This document shows, piece after piece, positions 52,229 to 61,547 of a stretch of 64,000 bases of DNA. This stretch comes from Thioalkalivibrio sp. ALJ3 (GTDB lineage: Bacteria > Pseudomonadota > Gammaproteobacteria > Ectothiorhodospirales > Ectothiorhodospiraceae). Under the pieces are notes generated by a model. The model saw nothing but the letters and a program-made list of their open reading frames with translations, was not told the origin of the DNA and did not search any database. The stretch is from positions 244,586 through 308,585 of the forward strand of contig NZ_KB897905.1 of the NCBI RefSeq assembly GCF_000377205.1. Reading direction: 5' to 3'. The first letter of the stretch is position 1. Every line of letters begins with the position of its first letter. Position numbers and translations under genes: made by a program.

Positions 52229-52558
52229 TTAACTTGCGGCGCGCTTGGCGTGAGCCTCGTCGACCGCCTTCTTCAGTTCGCCGTTCTCGAACATCTCGAG
52301 GGTGATGTCGCAGCCACCGATCAACTCACCATCCACATAGACCTGCGGGAAGGTCGGCCAGTCGGCGAAGCGCGGCAGGTTCTGCATAACCTCCTGGTCG
52401 GCGATCACGTTGACGTAGGCAAACTCCTGCTCACAGCGCTTGAGCGCCTCGACCGCGCGACTGGAGAAGCCGCACATCGGGAACTGCGGGGTGCCCTTCA
52501 TGAAGATCACCACCGGATTGTCTTCCACCTGCTGGCGGATGCGGTCCATTACGTCCAT
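52229..52558 (-). CDS. grxD: Monothiol glutaredoxin
   Basis: 109 residues; monothiol active site C29-G-F-S in KGTPQFPMCGFSSRAVEAL, glutathione-binding WPTFPQVYVDGELIGGCDI. Such Grx4/5 proteins carry [2Fe-2S] clusters with glutathione and BolA proteins. ATG 52558 follows GGGAG. It lies 82 bp downstream of ychF. No BolA/IbaG gene is in the window. Confidence 0.95.
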   Translation of the reverse strand: MDVMDRIRQQVEDNPVVIFMKGTPQFPMCGFSSRAVEALKRCEQEFAYVNVIADQEVMQNLPRFADWPTFPQVYVDGELIGGCDITLEMFENGELKKAVDEAHAKRAAS

Positions 52559-52640
52559 CGAAGTACTCCCAAAGATTCGGTGCAAAACAGGGCGAGGCAC
52601 CCGCGGCGCCACGCCCGATAATCAATTCGCAGTGTAACGC

Positions 52641-53735
52641 TCAGACATTGAAGCGGAAATGTACCACGTCGCCTTCGTGCATTAGGTATTCCTTGCCCTC
52701 AAGGCGCCATTTCCCGGCGTCCTTCGCACCCTGCTCGCCATTGTTCGCGACGAAGTCGTCATAGCCCACTACTTCGGCACGGATGAAGCCGCGCTCGAAA
52801 TCGGTGTGGATGACGCCCGCGGCCTGCGGCGCGGTGGAACCCCGACGCACAGTCCAGGCGCGGACCTCCTTTTCGCCGGCGGTAAAAAACGTCTGCAGGT
52901 CCAGCAGCCGATAGGCGGTACGAATCACCCGGTCCAGCCCCGGCTCCTCGAGCCCGAGATCGGCCAGGAACTCGGCCCGCTCCTCCGGGTCCAGCACGGC
53001 AATCTCGGCCTCGATCGCCGCACAGACGCTGACCACCTCGGCACCCTCCTCGGCCGCCCGGGCCTGCACGGCCTCGACCATTGCATTGCCACCGGCCAGC
53101 GAGGCCTCGTCGACGTTGGCGATGTACATCAGCGGCTTGATCGTCAACAGGTGCAGATCATAGAGCAGCCGGCGTTCGTCCTCGTCCAGGTCCTGGGCTC
53201 GCGCCGGGACCCCCTGATCCAGGCCGTCCGCGACCTTCTCGGCCGCCTTCAGCTGCGCAATCGCGGTCTTGTCCTGCGACTTCGCCGCGCGCGTCAGGCG
53301 GGTCAGCGCCTTGTTGGTGGTCTCGAGATCCGCCAGCATCAGCTCGGTGCTGATGGTCTCGATATCGGCCAGCGGGTCGACCTTGCCGGCCACGTGCACG
53401 ATGTCGTCATCCTCGAAACAGCGCACGACCTGCGCGATCGCGTCGGTCTCGCGGATGTGGGCCAAGAACTGGTTGCCCAGCCCCTCACCTTGCGCGGCAC
53501 CGGCCACCAGGCCCGCAATATCAACAAACTCCACCGTGGTGGCCAGCGTACGCTCGGGCTTCACGATCCCGGTCAGCCGCGCCAGGCGCGGATCCGGCAC
53601 CTCCACCACGCCCACATTCGGGTCGATGGTGCAGAACGGATAGTTTTCCGCGGCGATTTCCGCGCGGGTCAGGGCATTGAACAGGGTGGACTTGCCGACG
53701 TTCGGCAGGCCCACGATCCCGCATTTCAGGCTCAT
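52641..53735 (-). CDS. ychF: Redox-responsive ATPase/GTPase YchF (OBG family)
   Basis: 364 residues: P-loop [14 protein letters not shown], switch region [20 protein letters not shown], the modified G4 motif NVDE in [10 protein letters not shown] (ATP preferred over GTP), coiled coil and TGS domain with [19 protein letters not shown]. It binds ribosomes and modulates oxidative-stress responses. The start overlaps the pth stop as ATGA, a conserved pair. Confidence 0.96.
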   Translation of the reverse strand: MSLKCGIVGLPNVGKSTLFNALTRAEIAAENYPFCTIDPNVGVVEVPDPRLARLTGIVKPERTLATTVEFVDIAGLVAGAAQGEGLGNQFLAHIRETDAIAQVVRCFEDDDIVHVAGKVDPLADIETISTELMLADLETTNKALTRLTRAAKSQDKTAIAQLKAAEKVADGLDQGVPARAQDLDEDERRLLYDLHLLTIKPLMYIANVDEASLAGGNAMVEAVQARAAEEGAEVVSVCAAIEAEIAVLDPEERAEFLADLGLEEPGLDRVIRTAYRLLDLQTFFTAGEKEVRAWTVRRGSTAPQAAGVIHTDFERGFIRAEVVGYDDFVANNGEQGAKDAGKWRLEGKEYLMHEGDVVHFRFNV

Positions 53736-54352
53736 CGGGCTTCCTCGTCCTCGGATTTCTTGCGACCGGGTGACTTCGACCCGCCGCCATGCAGATTACG
53801 TACGGCTTCATCCCAGCGCCCGGCAATCAGCGCCGGCACCTGGTCCAGCGCGGCATCGATGGCATCCTCGATCGCACGCGCATCGTCCCGGCCGGGACGG
53901 TCCAGCACGAACGGAACCACCTCGTCGCGGTGCCCGGGATGGCCGATACCCACGCGCAGACGCGCATAATTCGGCCCACCCATGTGGCGATGCAGATCGC
54001 GCAGCCCATTATGGCCGCCGTGCCCACCGCCCATCTTCAGACGCGCCACACCCGGGTCCAGGTCGAGCTCGTCATGCACCGCCAGGATTTCCTCCGGCGG
54101 TATACGGTAAAAATCCGCACACTTGCGCACCGGGAGACCGCTCTTGTTCATGAAACTCATGGGCTTGAGCAGCCAGCAGTCGCCCTCGGGCAAGGTCAGC
54201 CGCGCCGCCTCACCGTCGAAGCGACTCTCGCTGCGGAACTCGACGGAATGACGACGGGCCAGGGCATCCACAAACCAGAAGCCCGCGTTATGCCGGGTCT
54301 CGGCATAACGCGGGCCCGGATTGCCCAGCCCGACGATCAAACGAATCGCCAT
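53732..54352 (-). CDS. pth: Peptidyl-tRNA hydrolase
   Basis: Releases peptides from tRNAs that drop off the ribosome. 206 residues: [20 protein letters not shown] with catalytic His21, [19 protein letters not shown] and [13 protein letters not shown] basic/acidic tail of about 20 residues ([18 protein letters not shown]) goes beyond the E. coli protein. 32 bp after rplY. Confidence 0.95.
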   Translation of the reverse strand: MAIRLIVGLGNPGPRYAETRHNAGFWFVDALARRHSVEFRSESRFDGEAARLTLPEGDCWLLKPMSFMNKSGLPVRKCADFYRIPPEEILAVHDELDLDPGVARLKMGGGHGGHNGLRDLHRHMGGPNYARLRVGIGHPGHRDEVVPFVLDRPGRDDARAIEDAIDAALDQVPALIAGRWDEAVRNLHGGGSKSPGRKKSEDEEAR

Positions 54353-54384
54353 AGGTCAGAAGGGTACAGGAACGGCCGTAAGGC

Positions 54385-55086
54385 TTATTCCTTGCCCTCG
54401 GACTCGCCTTCGTCGCCGGAGGCGGCTTCTTCGCCACCCTCGTCTTCGGCGCCCTCGGCCTCGGCGGCTTCGACTTCCTCGCCCTCTTCGTCCTCGGCCT
54501 TCGCGGCGCGCGGGAGCAGGACACTGACCACGGCGTAGTCGTAATCCTCACCATGCATAAGGGCCACGCTCTCCACACCCTTCGGCAGGGTCAGCTCGGA
54601 GATGTGGATGGTGTCACCGACGTCCATCTCGGCCACATCGATGTCGATGGACTCGGGCAGATCGCCCGGCAGGCACTCGACTTCGATGTCGTTCAGACTG
54701 CGGCTGACCATGCCGCCACCCAGCTTCACGCCCTTGCACTCTTCCTCGTTGTGGAAGTGCAGTGGCACGTGCACGCGGATCGGCTGGTTCGCGGAGACTC
54801 GCAGCAGGTCGACGTGATAGATGGTCGGCTTGAACGGGTGGCGCTGCACATCGCGCAGGATCGCCTTCTCGGTCTTGCCGCCGAGCTTGACGCTCAGAAT
54901 GTGCGAGTAGAAGGCATCATGCTTCAGGTTGTGCACCATCGCGTTGTGATCGAGGGTGATTGCCTGGGCGTCTTTGTCGCCCCCGTACAGGATGGCGGGC
55001 AGCCTGCCGGCGCGACGCAGGCGGCGGCTCGCACTCGATCCCTGCTCGTCCCGCTTCTCGGCTTCAATGGTAAAACTCATGCTCAT
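54385..55086 (-). CDS. rplY: 50S ribosomal protein L25, CTC (long) form
   Basis: 233 residues: L25 domain ([29 protein letters not shown]) that binds 5S rRNA, then the TL5/CTC beta domain ([19 protein letters not shown]), then a ~40-residue tail almost only of Glu, Asp, Ala and Gly. GGAGA eight bases before the ATG at 55086 supports this start over the frame limit at 55116 and over ATG 55080. Sits between prs and pth as usual. Confidence 0.93.
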   Translation of the reverse strand: MSMSFTIEAEKRDEQGSSASRRLRRAGRLPAILYGGDKDAQAITLDHNAMVHNLKHDAFYSHILSVKLGGKTEKAILRDVQRHPFKPTIYHVDLLRVSANQPIRVHVPLHFHNEEECKGVKLGGGMVSRSLNDIEVECLPGDLPESIDIDVAEMDVGDTIHISELTLPKGVESVALMHGEDYDYAVVSVLLPRAAKAEDEEGEEVEAAEAEGAEDEGGEEAASGDEGESEGKE

Positions 55087-55215
55087 CGTTGCTTTCTCCA
55101 AATGAACACGCCTCATCCGCGACCAGATGAGGCGTGAGGTTGGGGGTCAAGCCCCCGAAATCGTGACGCCGGAACGCCCTGCGCGTCAGTCCACAACGCG
55201 TCAATCTACGACGCG

Positions 55216-56172
55216 TCAATCTACAAACAGCGAACTGACCGACTCCTCGCGGTTGATCCGGCGAATAGTCTCGGCCAGCATCTCCGCCACCGACAACTGT
55301 CGGATCTTCGCACAGGCCTGGGCATTCGGCTGCAGTGCCAGGGTATCGGTCACCACCAGCTCGTCCAGCGCCGAACCGTTTATGTTATCAATTGCCGCAC
55401 CAGAAAGCACGGGGTGCGTGGCATAAGCGCTCACGGACGCCGCTCCATGTTCCTTCAGGGCCCTGGCCGCCTGGCACAACGTGCCCGCCGTATCCACCAG
55501 GTCGTCGATAATGATGCAGGACTTGTCGCGTACGTCGCCGATAATGTGCATCACTTCGGATTCGTTCGCACGCGGGCGCCGCTTGTCGATAATCGCCAGA
55601 TCGGCATCGTCCAGACGCTTGGCAATCGCACGGGCCCGCACCACGCCACCAACATCCGGCGAAACCACGGTCAGATTGCCGGAGACATGCCGCCAGACAT
55701 CGCCCAGCAGTACCGGCGAGGCATAGATGTTGTCCACCGGGACGTTGAAAAAGCCCTGCACCTGATCCGCGTGCACGTCTATCGTGAGCACGCGATCGGC
55801 ACCGACTGCCTCGATCATGTTCGCGACCACCTTGGCCGAGATCGGCACCCGCGCCGAGCGCACCCGGCGGTCCTGGCGGGCATAGCCAAAATACGGGATC
55901 ACCGTGGTAATGCGGCCGGCCGAGGCGCGACGCAGCGCGTCCACCATGATCACCAGCTCCATGATGTTCTCGTTGGTCGGCTGCCCGGTCGGCTGGATCA
56001 GGAAGACGTCGCGCCCACGCACGTTCTCCAGAATCTCGACCTGCACCTCGCCATCGCTGAAGCGCCCTACAATCGCCTTGCCCATCGGCAGGCCCAGGTG
56101 CTCGGCGACGCTCTGCGCCAGGCGGGGATTCGCGTTCCCCGCGAAGACCATCATTCGGCTCTTGTCGACCAC
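55216..56172 (-). CDS. prs: Ribose-phosphate pyrophosphokinase
   Basis: Makes PRPP for nucleotide, histidine (see hisG) and tryptophan synthesis. 318 residues: [57 protein letters not shown] (ATP-binding flexible loop), the PRPP loop [14 protein letters not shown]. The start could be GTG 56172 or ATG 56154 (MMVFAGNAN); neither has a strong ribosome-binding site, and GTG gives the length used here. tRNA-Gln lies just upstream. Confidence 0.95.
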   Translation of the reverse strand: MVDKSRMMVFAGNANPRLAQSVAEHLGLPMGKAIVGRFSDGEVQVEILENVRGRDVFLIQPTGQPTNENIMELVIMVDALRRASAGRITTVIPYFGYARQDRRVRSARVPISAKVVANMIEAVGADRVLTIDVHADQVQGFFNVPVDNIYASPVLLGDVWRHVSGNLTVVSPDVGGVVRARAIAKRLDDADLAIIDKRRPRANESEVMHIIGDVRDKSCIIIDDLVDTAGTLCQAARALKEHGAASVSAYATHPVLSGAAIDNINGSALDELVVTDTLALQPNAQACAKIRQLSVAEMLAETIRRINREESVSSLFVD

Positions 56173-56296
56173 GGTTTCGTCCGGTCTGAGTGGTGCGGAG
56201 CGGGTGAACGGGTCACCTGGCTCCAGATATAGACACCGGCGTGGCGCCGGGGTCTGTGGTGTATGGCGCGGTGGCGATATCCAGCATCACCACCCG

Positions 56297-56400
56297 CGTT
56301 GTATGGCTGGGCCGGCAGGATTACGGCGCTGCGCGCCGCCCTTCGGGCCGCCGCCAGTGGCGGCGTTCTCTCGCGGCTACACCGCTCGAGTCGAACCCGG
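56297..56400 (-). repeat. tRNA-Gln 3' fragment followed by a 69-nt triple-hairpin insert
   Basis: Positions 56297-56322 repeat exactly the 26 bp that contain the tRNA-Gln 3' end and trailer at 56455-56480. At the point within the T-loop where TCGAAC should continue, a 69-nt block (56322-56390) intervenes, then TCGAACC resumes (56391) before similarity is lost. The block can fold into three hairpins (GGCGC/GCGCC, CGCCGCC/GGCGGCG, GCGG/CCGC) and is homologous to the insert at 56628-56695. Confidence 0.7.
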
Positions 56401-56461
56401 TTCTCATCCTGCCGGCCCTTTGGCCGGTGCCGCGGCGGCAAGCGCCGCGGGTCTCGTTGTA

Positions 56462-56536
56462 TGGCTGGGCCGGCAGGATTCGAACCTGCGCATGACGGGA
56501 TCAAAACCCGTTGCCTTACCGCTTGGCTACGGCCCA
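56462..56536 (-). tRNA. tRNA-Gln (anticodon UUG), CCA encoded
   Basis: 75 nt on the minus strand. The acceptor stem TGGGCCG pairs with CGGCCCA; the anticodon arm is ACGGG-TTTTGAT-CCCGT, with TTG at positions 34-36; the T arm GCAGG-TTCGAAT-CCTGC is intact; discriminator G and encoded CCA (56462-56464). The location prs–tRNA-Gln–ispE is conserved in gammaproteobacteria. It reads CAA codons, and CAG by wobble. Confidence 0.95.
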
Positions 56537-56614
56537 ATTACTCGTTACTGCCTGCCTCGCCCCTGCCCGGGTTCCACTTCCGGAACCTGATGGCGGATCG
56601 GCTGCCGCCGATCC

Positions 56615-56752
56615 GGGCCGGCAGGATGATGGCGCTACGCGCCACCCTTCGGGCGCCACCTGCGGTGGCGTGCTCTCGCGGCTACGCCGCTCGGGTCGAA
56701 CCTGCGCATGACGGGATCAAAACCCGTTGCCTTACCGCTTGGCTACGGCCCA
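56615..56752 (-). pseudogene. Second tRNA-Gln copy split in the T-loop by a 68-nt insert
   Basis: From 56752 to 56696 the sequence equals the intact tRNA-Gln from its 5' end through GGTTCGA. Then 68 nt (56628-56695) are inserted, after which ATCCTGCCGGCCC (56615-56627) completes the T arm and 3' acceptor; the last acceptor base is changed and no CCA follows. The insert forms three hairpins: GGCGC/GCGCC, CGCCACC/GGTGGCG (56654-56670) and GCGGC/GCCGC. Right after the acceptor comes a perfect 9-bp hairpin CGGATCGGC/GCCGATCCG (56594-56615). The gene cannot give a normal tRNA. Confidence 0.8.
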
Positions 56753-57636
56753 ATTGCTTCTTGTTCGGCACCTTCGCCCCCGGCCGCGCCACGCGGAAGC
56801 CACTGCCGCAAGGGCGACACATTGGTCAGCGGCGTCACCCAGCTTTGCCAGGACACGGGCTGTGCGGACTGCGCCTGGCGCGCGGCCGACTCGCTCGGGA
56901 ACATCCCGAAAATGCAGCCCCCGGTACCACTCAAACGCGCACGCTTCGTCTGCCCGCCCATCCAGTCCAGTGCCTCGCCAATGGAGGGATACTGCCGGCG
57001 AACCAGCGGCTCGAAGACATTACGAAAGCGCGCGGCGTCGATTTCGGGCGAAATTGTCTCGGCGGGACAGTCGCGTGTCAATTCCGCTGCGCCAAACATG
57101 GCGGCTGTCGCCACCGAAACGCCGGGGTCCACCAGCAACAGCCAGGCCAGATCCGGCTCCACGGAAACCAGGCGATCGCCGACACCCTCGGCCCAGGCCG
57201 CCCGGCCGCGCACAAACACTGGAACGTCGGCTCCCAGATCAAGCCCGAGGGTCGCCAGATCGTCTTCCGACAAGCCGAGACCAAAGAGATGGTTCAATGC
57301 GACCAGCGTGGTCGCGGCATCGGAGCTCCCGCCACCCAGGCCGCCTCCGATCGGGATGCGCTTGTCGAGGTGTACCCGCACTCCGAGGGGCGCCCCGCTG
57401 GCGTCCGCCAGCGCCCGTGCCGCCCGCAGGCACAAGTTGTCAGCCCCGTCGACGGCACCAGCCGCCATCTCGATCCGCCCCCGCTCGAGCGGTTCAAAGC
57501 GCAGCGAATCCGCCAGTCCGACAAACTGAAAAACGGTCTGCAGTTCGTGATAGCCATCTGCGCGGCGACCCGTGACATGCAGGAACCGGTTGATCTTGGC
57601 TGGCGCGGGAAAGGCCGCATCGAAAGGGCCGCTCAT
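56743..57636 (-). CDS. ispE: 4-diphosphocytidyl-2-C-methyl-D-erythritol kinase
   Basis: GHMP kinase of the MEP isoprenoid pathway. 297 residues: PAPAKINRFLHVTGRRADGYH, the ATP loop PIGGGLGGGSSDAATTL, DLGADVPVFVRG and RLSGTGGCIFGMF. The last three codons and the TAG stop fall within the 5' end of the broken tRNA-Gln copy (ATT GGG CCG TAG), so its C-terminus was reset by that duplication. ATGA overlap with lolB. Confidence 0.94.
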   Translation of the reverse strand: MSGPFDAAFPAPAKINRFLHVTGRRADGYHELQTVFQFVGLADSLRFEPLERGRIEMAAGAVDGADNLCLRAARALADASGAPLGVRVHLDKRIPIGGGLGGGSSDAATTLVALNHLFGLGLSEDDLATLGLDLGADVPVFVRGRAAWAEGVGDRLVSVEPDLAWLLLVDPGVSVATAAMFGAAELTRDCPAETISPEIDAARFRNVFEPLVRRQYPSIGEALDWMGGQTKRARLSGTGGCIFGMFPSESAARQAQSAQPVSWQSWVTPLTNVSPLRQWLPRGAAGGEGAEQEAIGP

Positions 57637-58286
57637 GGCGTTGCCAAATGCCAGTTCGCGATGCGCACACGCAACTCCACACCCTCGCGCTCCAGATCCA
57701 TGCGCACCGGCAACGCCACGCCGTCAACTTCGTCGAACTCGCCGAATTCGATCACCCAGCCGGACTGTTCGATACGACGAGGCAAGCCGTCCTCGTCCGT
57801 CGCCAGTTCGTAATCGGCGTCCGGGGCGAGCAATCCCCGCACCCAGTAGCGCATGCCGGAAACCGGGATCGACTCGTTCGTCAGGTAGGCGACCAGGGCA
57901 TCCGGATCCTCGGCCTGGTAGTGCTCGCCAGAACGCGTGACCAGCACGGCTGACTGGTTCGGAGCCAGTGTCAGACGCCCACCCCCGCGTCCCATCGGGC
58001 CGGACAGGTCGAGGACATGGCGGCCCTGCTGCACCCGCCAGTTCAGCTGGGCGGACCAGTATTCGGTCTCGGTGGAAAGTCCCAGACGTGCCGCGAGACG
58101 CCACTCGTCGAAGGCCTTCACGATCTCGGCACGCTCGTCGAATGCCTGACGCGTGTCCGGGTCGGGCTCGGTGCGAGGCATAGGGGCCGTACAACCGACC
58201 AGCACCAGTGTCACGACGATACCCGACGCCCAGCGGGTCATTCCCGCCCACGAGGGTGCGCGGGACTTTCGGGATCCAGGCAACAT
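57633..58286 (-). CDS. lolB: Outer-membrane lipoprotein insertion protein LolB
   Basis: Receives lipoproteins from LolA and inserts them in the outer membrane. 217 residues with lipobox LVLVGC (Cys ~32 from this start) and LolB features: WRLAARLGLSTETEYWSAQL, GPMGRGGGRLTL, MRYWVRGLLAPDADYEL. ATG 58286 overlaps the upstream stop as TGATG; ATG 58241 (MTRWASGIVV) would give a more usual signal peptide. Order TPR–lolB–ispE is conserved opposite hemA. Confidence 0.9.
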   Translation of the reverse strand: MLPGSRKSRAPSWAGMTRWASGIVVTLVLVGCTAPMPRTEPDPDTRQAFDERAEIVKAFDEWRLAARLGLSTETEYWSAQLNWRVQQGRHVLDLSGPMGRGGGRLTLAPNQSAVLVTRSGEHYQAEDPDALVAYLTNESIPVSGMRYWVRGLLAPDADYELATDEDGLPRRIEQSGWVIEFGEFDEVDGVALPVRMDLEREGVELRVRIANWHLATP

Positions 58287-60004
58287 CACTTGAGGAGTTC
58301 GTCGCGCACCCGCAGCAGGCGCTCGTGATCCGGTTCACGTTCCAGCGCCGCCTCCAGAATGGCGCGCGCTTCATCCCGTTCACCCCGCTCCCAGAGCACC
58401 ACGGCGAGGTTGCTCGCGATCTCGCCATCATCGGAAAGATCGTAGGCACGACGCAGGAAATCCTCGGCCTCGTCGAGCCGCCCGAGACGGTAGAGGACCC
58501 AGCCATAGCTGTCGATGATCGCCGCATCGTCGGGCTCCTTCGCGTAGGCCCGCTCGATCAGGTCCAGCGCTTCCTCGTAGCGCTCGGTACGATCAGCCAG
58601 GGTGTACCCCAATGCATTCAGAGCCGCGACGTTCTCCGGATCGTTGTCCAGTATCGTGCGAAAGTCCGCTTCTGCGGCCTCGATATCATCCTTGCGCTCG
58701 TGAACCAGACCGCGCATGTACAACAAGCGGGTATCGCCCGGGAACTGGACCAGCCCCCGATTCAGACGCTCGCGTGCGGCCGCGTACTCGCCCTTTTCGC
58801 GCAACAGGTTCGCTTCGCCGAGATAGGCGCGTCGTGCCAGCTCCGTATCCGGGCCCTGCTGCATTTGCTGGAAACGCTCGCGTGCAGCCGGCTCGCCTTC
58901 GATCTCGAACGTCATGCGTGCCGCACGCAGACGTGCATCGTCCGCGTGACTCCCGCCATCGACCCGCTCGTAGGCCAGGCGCGCACCCTCCGGATCCTCT
59001 TCCATCTCATGCAGCCGGCCCAAGTAGTACGCGATGTCGTCCTCGCGCTCGCCCAGGGCATCCAGTCGCTCCAGATAGGTCCGGGCCGGCCCCAGTTGCT
59101 CGGCCTCCAGATTCATCAGTGCCAGTGCCAGCAGTAGCTGCACATCCTCCGGATCCTGCTCGACCAGGCGATCCATCTCCTCGCGCGCCATTTCGCGATC
59201 ATCATGCTCGGCCAGCATACGGGCATAGCCAAAACGGGCCTCGCGACTCTCCGGGTGATCGGACACTGTCGCACGCAGGACTTCCAGGGCCTCGTCCGAC
59301 TCCCCCGCCTCGTCCAGTGCGCGGGCATGGAGCAACCGCAACGGTACGGACTCCGGAAACCGCTCCACACCCCGCGTGGCCGCTTCCAGTGCCGGCTCGC
59401 CCGGAGCGAACCGCAGCGCCGCCTCGGCATACACACGGTGTACACCGACATCGTCCTGGCGTTGATCCGTCAACTTCTCCAGGGCTTCGAGCGCCGCCTC
59501 GCGGTTACGCGTCTGGCCCACAACAGCTCCGAGCGCCGCATAGGGATCACCCCCCTGCACGGCCTGCAGGTCGATGACCTCGCCCATCTGCTCGGCCGCC
59601 GGACCCGGTTGGCCCAGGTCCAGCCGCAGCACTGTGGACAGTTGCAGGGCATCCAGACTCTCCGGTGCCAACTGGCGCCAGCGCTCGGACGACTGCAGGG
59701 CCTGGTTGCGGTCCTGGGCAAACAGCGCGATGCGGGTGGCGCGTTCGGCGATCGCCGGATCGTCACTGATCAGGGCCGCGGCACCGTAATAGCGCGCCGC
59801 CTCCTGATATTCCCCGGAACGCACGGCGATCTCGCCCACCAGCACGCCGAGCATCAGAGCTGCCTCCGGGTCCTGCGCCGGCATGATCGGGAGGATGACG
59901 GGGCGATCCGTCTCCGGGGCCTCGCCCTCCGAGGCGCCCAGAGGCATGTGGGCACAGCCCACCAGCACTAGCACGGCCAGCGCCGCAAAAAGGGGTCGAA
60001 TCAT
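58286..60004 (-). CDS. TPR-repeat lipoprotein
   Basis: 572 residues starting MIRPLFAALAVLVLVGCAHM, a lipoprotein signal with Cys17, followed by at least ten tetratricopeptide repeats through to the C-terminus, for example NVAALNALGYTLADRTERYE and AIIDSYGWVLYRLGRLDEAE. Homologues next to lolB and hemA are found widely in gammaproteobacteria; function unknown, probably scaffolding in the periplasm. The frame is open to 60088; ATG 60004 was chosen for the signal peptide. Confidence 0.85.
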   Translation of the reverse strand: MIRPLFAALAVLVLVGCAHMPLGASEGEAPETDRPVILPIMPAQDPEAALMLGVLVGEIAVRSGEYQEAARYYGAAALISDDPAIAERATRIALFAQDRNQALQSSERWRQLAPESLDALQLSTVLRLDLGQPGPAAEQMGEVIDLQAVQGGDPYAALGAVVGQTRNREAALEALEKLTDQRQDDVGVHRVYAEAALRFAPGEPALEAATRGVERFPESVPLRLLHARALDEAGESDEALEVLRATVSDHPESREARFGYARMLAEHDDREMAREEMDRLVEQDPEDVQLLLALALMNLEAEQLGPARTYLERLDALGEREDDIAYYLGRLHEMEEDPEGARLAYERVDGGSHADDARLRAARMTFEIEGEPAARERFQQMQQGPDTELARRAYLGEANLLREKGEYAAARERLNRGLVQFPGDTRLLYMRGLVHERKDDIEAAEADFRTILDNDPENVAALNALGYTLADRTERYEEALDLIERAYAKEPDDAAIIDSYGWVLYRLGRLDEAEDFLRRAYDLSDDGEIASNLAVVLWERGERDEARAILEAALEREPDHERLLRVRDELLK

Positions 60005-60248
60005 TTCGGGTCTGATCGGACTGCTCCATTTCATGAACGGTGAGACTCGAATGCGTGCATCATTATTGGGACGCCCGCCGCGCGCCACGGTTCCGGACCA
60101 CTAACCGTGTGGTGCACCAATTGGACACTGTAACGGACGGCACGGGTCAGTACACTAGGGACGTCTCCCCTCGGGAAGCACAAGCACCCCGGGTGACTTG
60201 TATGTTTTGGGGGCCTTTTCCGGGCATTTGCGGCACAATAGCGTCAGC

Positions 60249-61547
60249 ATGCTGTTCACTCTTGGCATTAATCACAAGACCGCCCCGGTCGCGATCCGCG
60301 AACGGCTGTCGGTGAACGAAAGCCAGCTCGGCGAGGCCCTGCACTCGCTGCGCTCGGGTGTCCTGTTGCCGGAAACCGCGATCCTGTCGACCTGCAACCG
60401 CACCGAGGTGTACTTCCGCGAGGGCGGCAATCAGTCGGAACACCGTGTGCTGGACTGGCTGGGCGGCTACCACGGCATCGACCGCGACGAACTCAGGCCC
60501 TACCTCTACCTGCACCACGACGGCTCCGCGGTGCGCCACACCCTGCGTGTGGCGAGCGGACTGGACTCGCTGGTCCTCGGGGAGCCCCAGATCCTCGGGC
60601 AGATGAAGACGGCCTACCAGCATGCCCACGACGCCGGCACGCTGGGCCGTTCGCTGGAGCGCCTGTTCCAGCATGCCTTTGCCACCGCCAAGGACGTGCG
60701 CACCCAGACCGCGATCGGCCAGAGCGCCGTCTCCGTGGCCTTTGCCGCGGTCTCGCTGGCGCGCCAGATCTTTGGCGACCTGAAGCCGCTGACCGCACTG
60801 GTGATCGGCGCCGGGGAAACGATCGAACTGGCGCTGCAGCACCTGTCCGGCCACGGGATCGGCCAGGTGATCGTCGCCAACCGTACCGAGGAGCGCGCGC
60901 AGGCCGTGGCCGAGCGCTTCGATGCCCACGCGATCAGCCTGAACCAGTTGCCGGATCGCCTGGCCGAGGCCGACATCGTGATCTCCTCCACCGCCGCGCC
61001 GCTGCCGATCCTCGGCAAGGGGGCGGTGGAACGTGCCCTGCGCAAGCGCCGGCACAAGCCGATCTTCATGGTCGACATCGCCGTCCCGCGCGACATCGAG
61101 CCCGAGGTCGGCCAGCTCGAGGACGTCTACCTCTACACGGTGGATGACCTCCAGGAAGTGATCGACGAGAACATGGCCTCGCGCCAGGCCGCCGCCGCGC
61201 AGGCCGAGGAGATCATCACCCAGCGCGCCAGCGAATTCATGCGCTGGCTGCGCGCCCGCGACTCCGTCGACAGCATCCGCCAGCTGCGTCAGCGCGCCGA
61301 GGCCGTCAAGGCGGAATCCCTGTCCAAGGCCGAGGCGATGCTGCGCGCCGGCAAGTCGCCGGAAGAGGCCATGCAGCTGCTGGCCCACAGCCTGACCAAC
61401 AAGCTGATGCACGCCCCCTGCAAGTCGCTGAACACCGCCGCGCACGAGGGCGACGCGCGCCTGCTTGATGCCGCCCACCGGCTGTTCCAGCTGCCCAGCC
61501 CGGAAGACGACCCCGGCCACGACCCTGAATCCGGCCCCCGTTCGTGA
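60249..61547 (+). CDS. hemA: Glutamyl-tRNA reductase
   Basis: First step of the C5 route to heme: reduces glutamyl-tRNA to glutamate-1-semialdehyde, which HemL uses. 432 residues: [20 protein letters not shown], catalytic Cys49 in [34 protein letters not shown] domain [15 protein letters not shown] 60249; an upstream extension to 60198 is open but not conserved. Its stop overlaps the prfA GTG start. HemJ at 5 kb completes the same pathway. Confidence 0.96.
   Translation: MLFTLGINHKTAPVAIRERLSVNESQLGEALHSLRSGVLLPETAILSTCNRTEVYFREGGNQSEHRVLDWLGGYHGIDRDELRPYLYLHHDGSAVRHTLRVASGLDSLVLGEPQILGQMKTAYQHAHDAGTLGRSLERLFQHAFATAKDVRTQTAIGQSAVSVAFAAVSLARQIFGDLKPLTALVIGAGETIELALQHLSGHGIGQVIVANRTEERAQAVAERFDAHAISLNQLPDRLAEADIVISSTAAPLPILGKGAVERALRKRRHKPIFMVDIAVPRDIEPEVGQLEDVYLYTVDDLQEVIDENMASRQAAAAQAEEIITQRASEFMRWLRARDSVDSIRQLRQRAEAVKAESLSKAEAMLRAGKSPEEAMQLLAHSLTNKLMHAPCKSLNTAAHEGDARLLDAAHRLFQLPSPEDDPGHDPESGPRS

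Noticed and set aside
56563-56614. A third tRNA gene between the two tRNA-Gln copies
   Set aside because: Only a hairpin CGGATCGGC/GCCGATCCG is there; no anticodon or D arm can be drawn.
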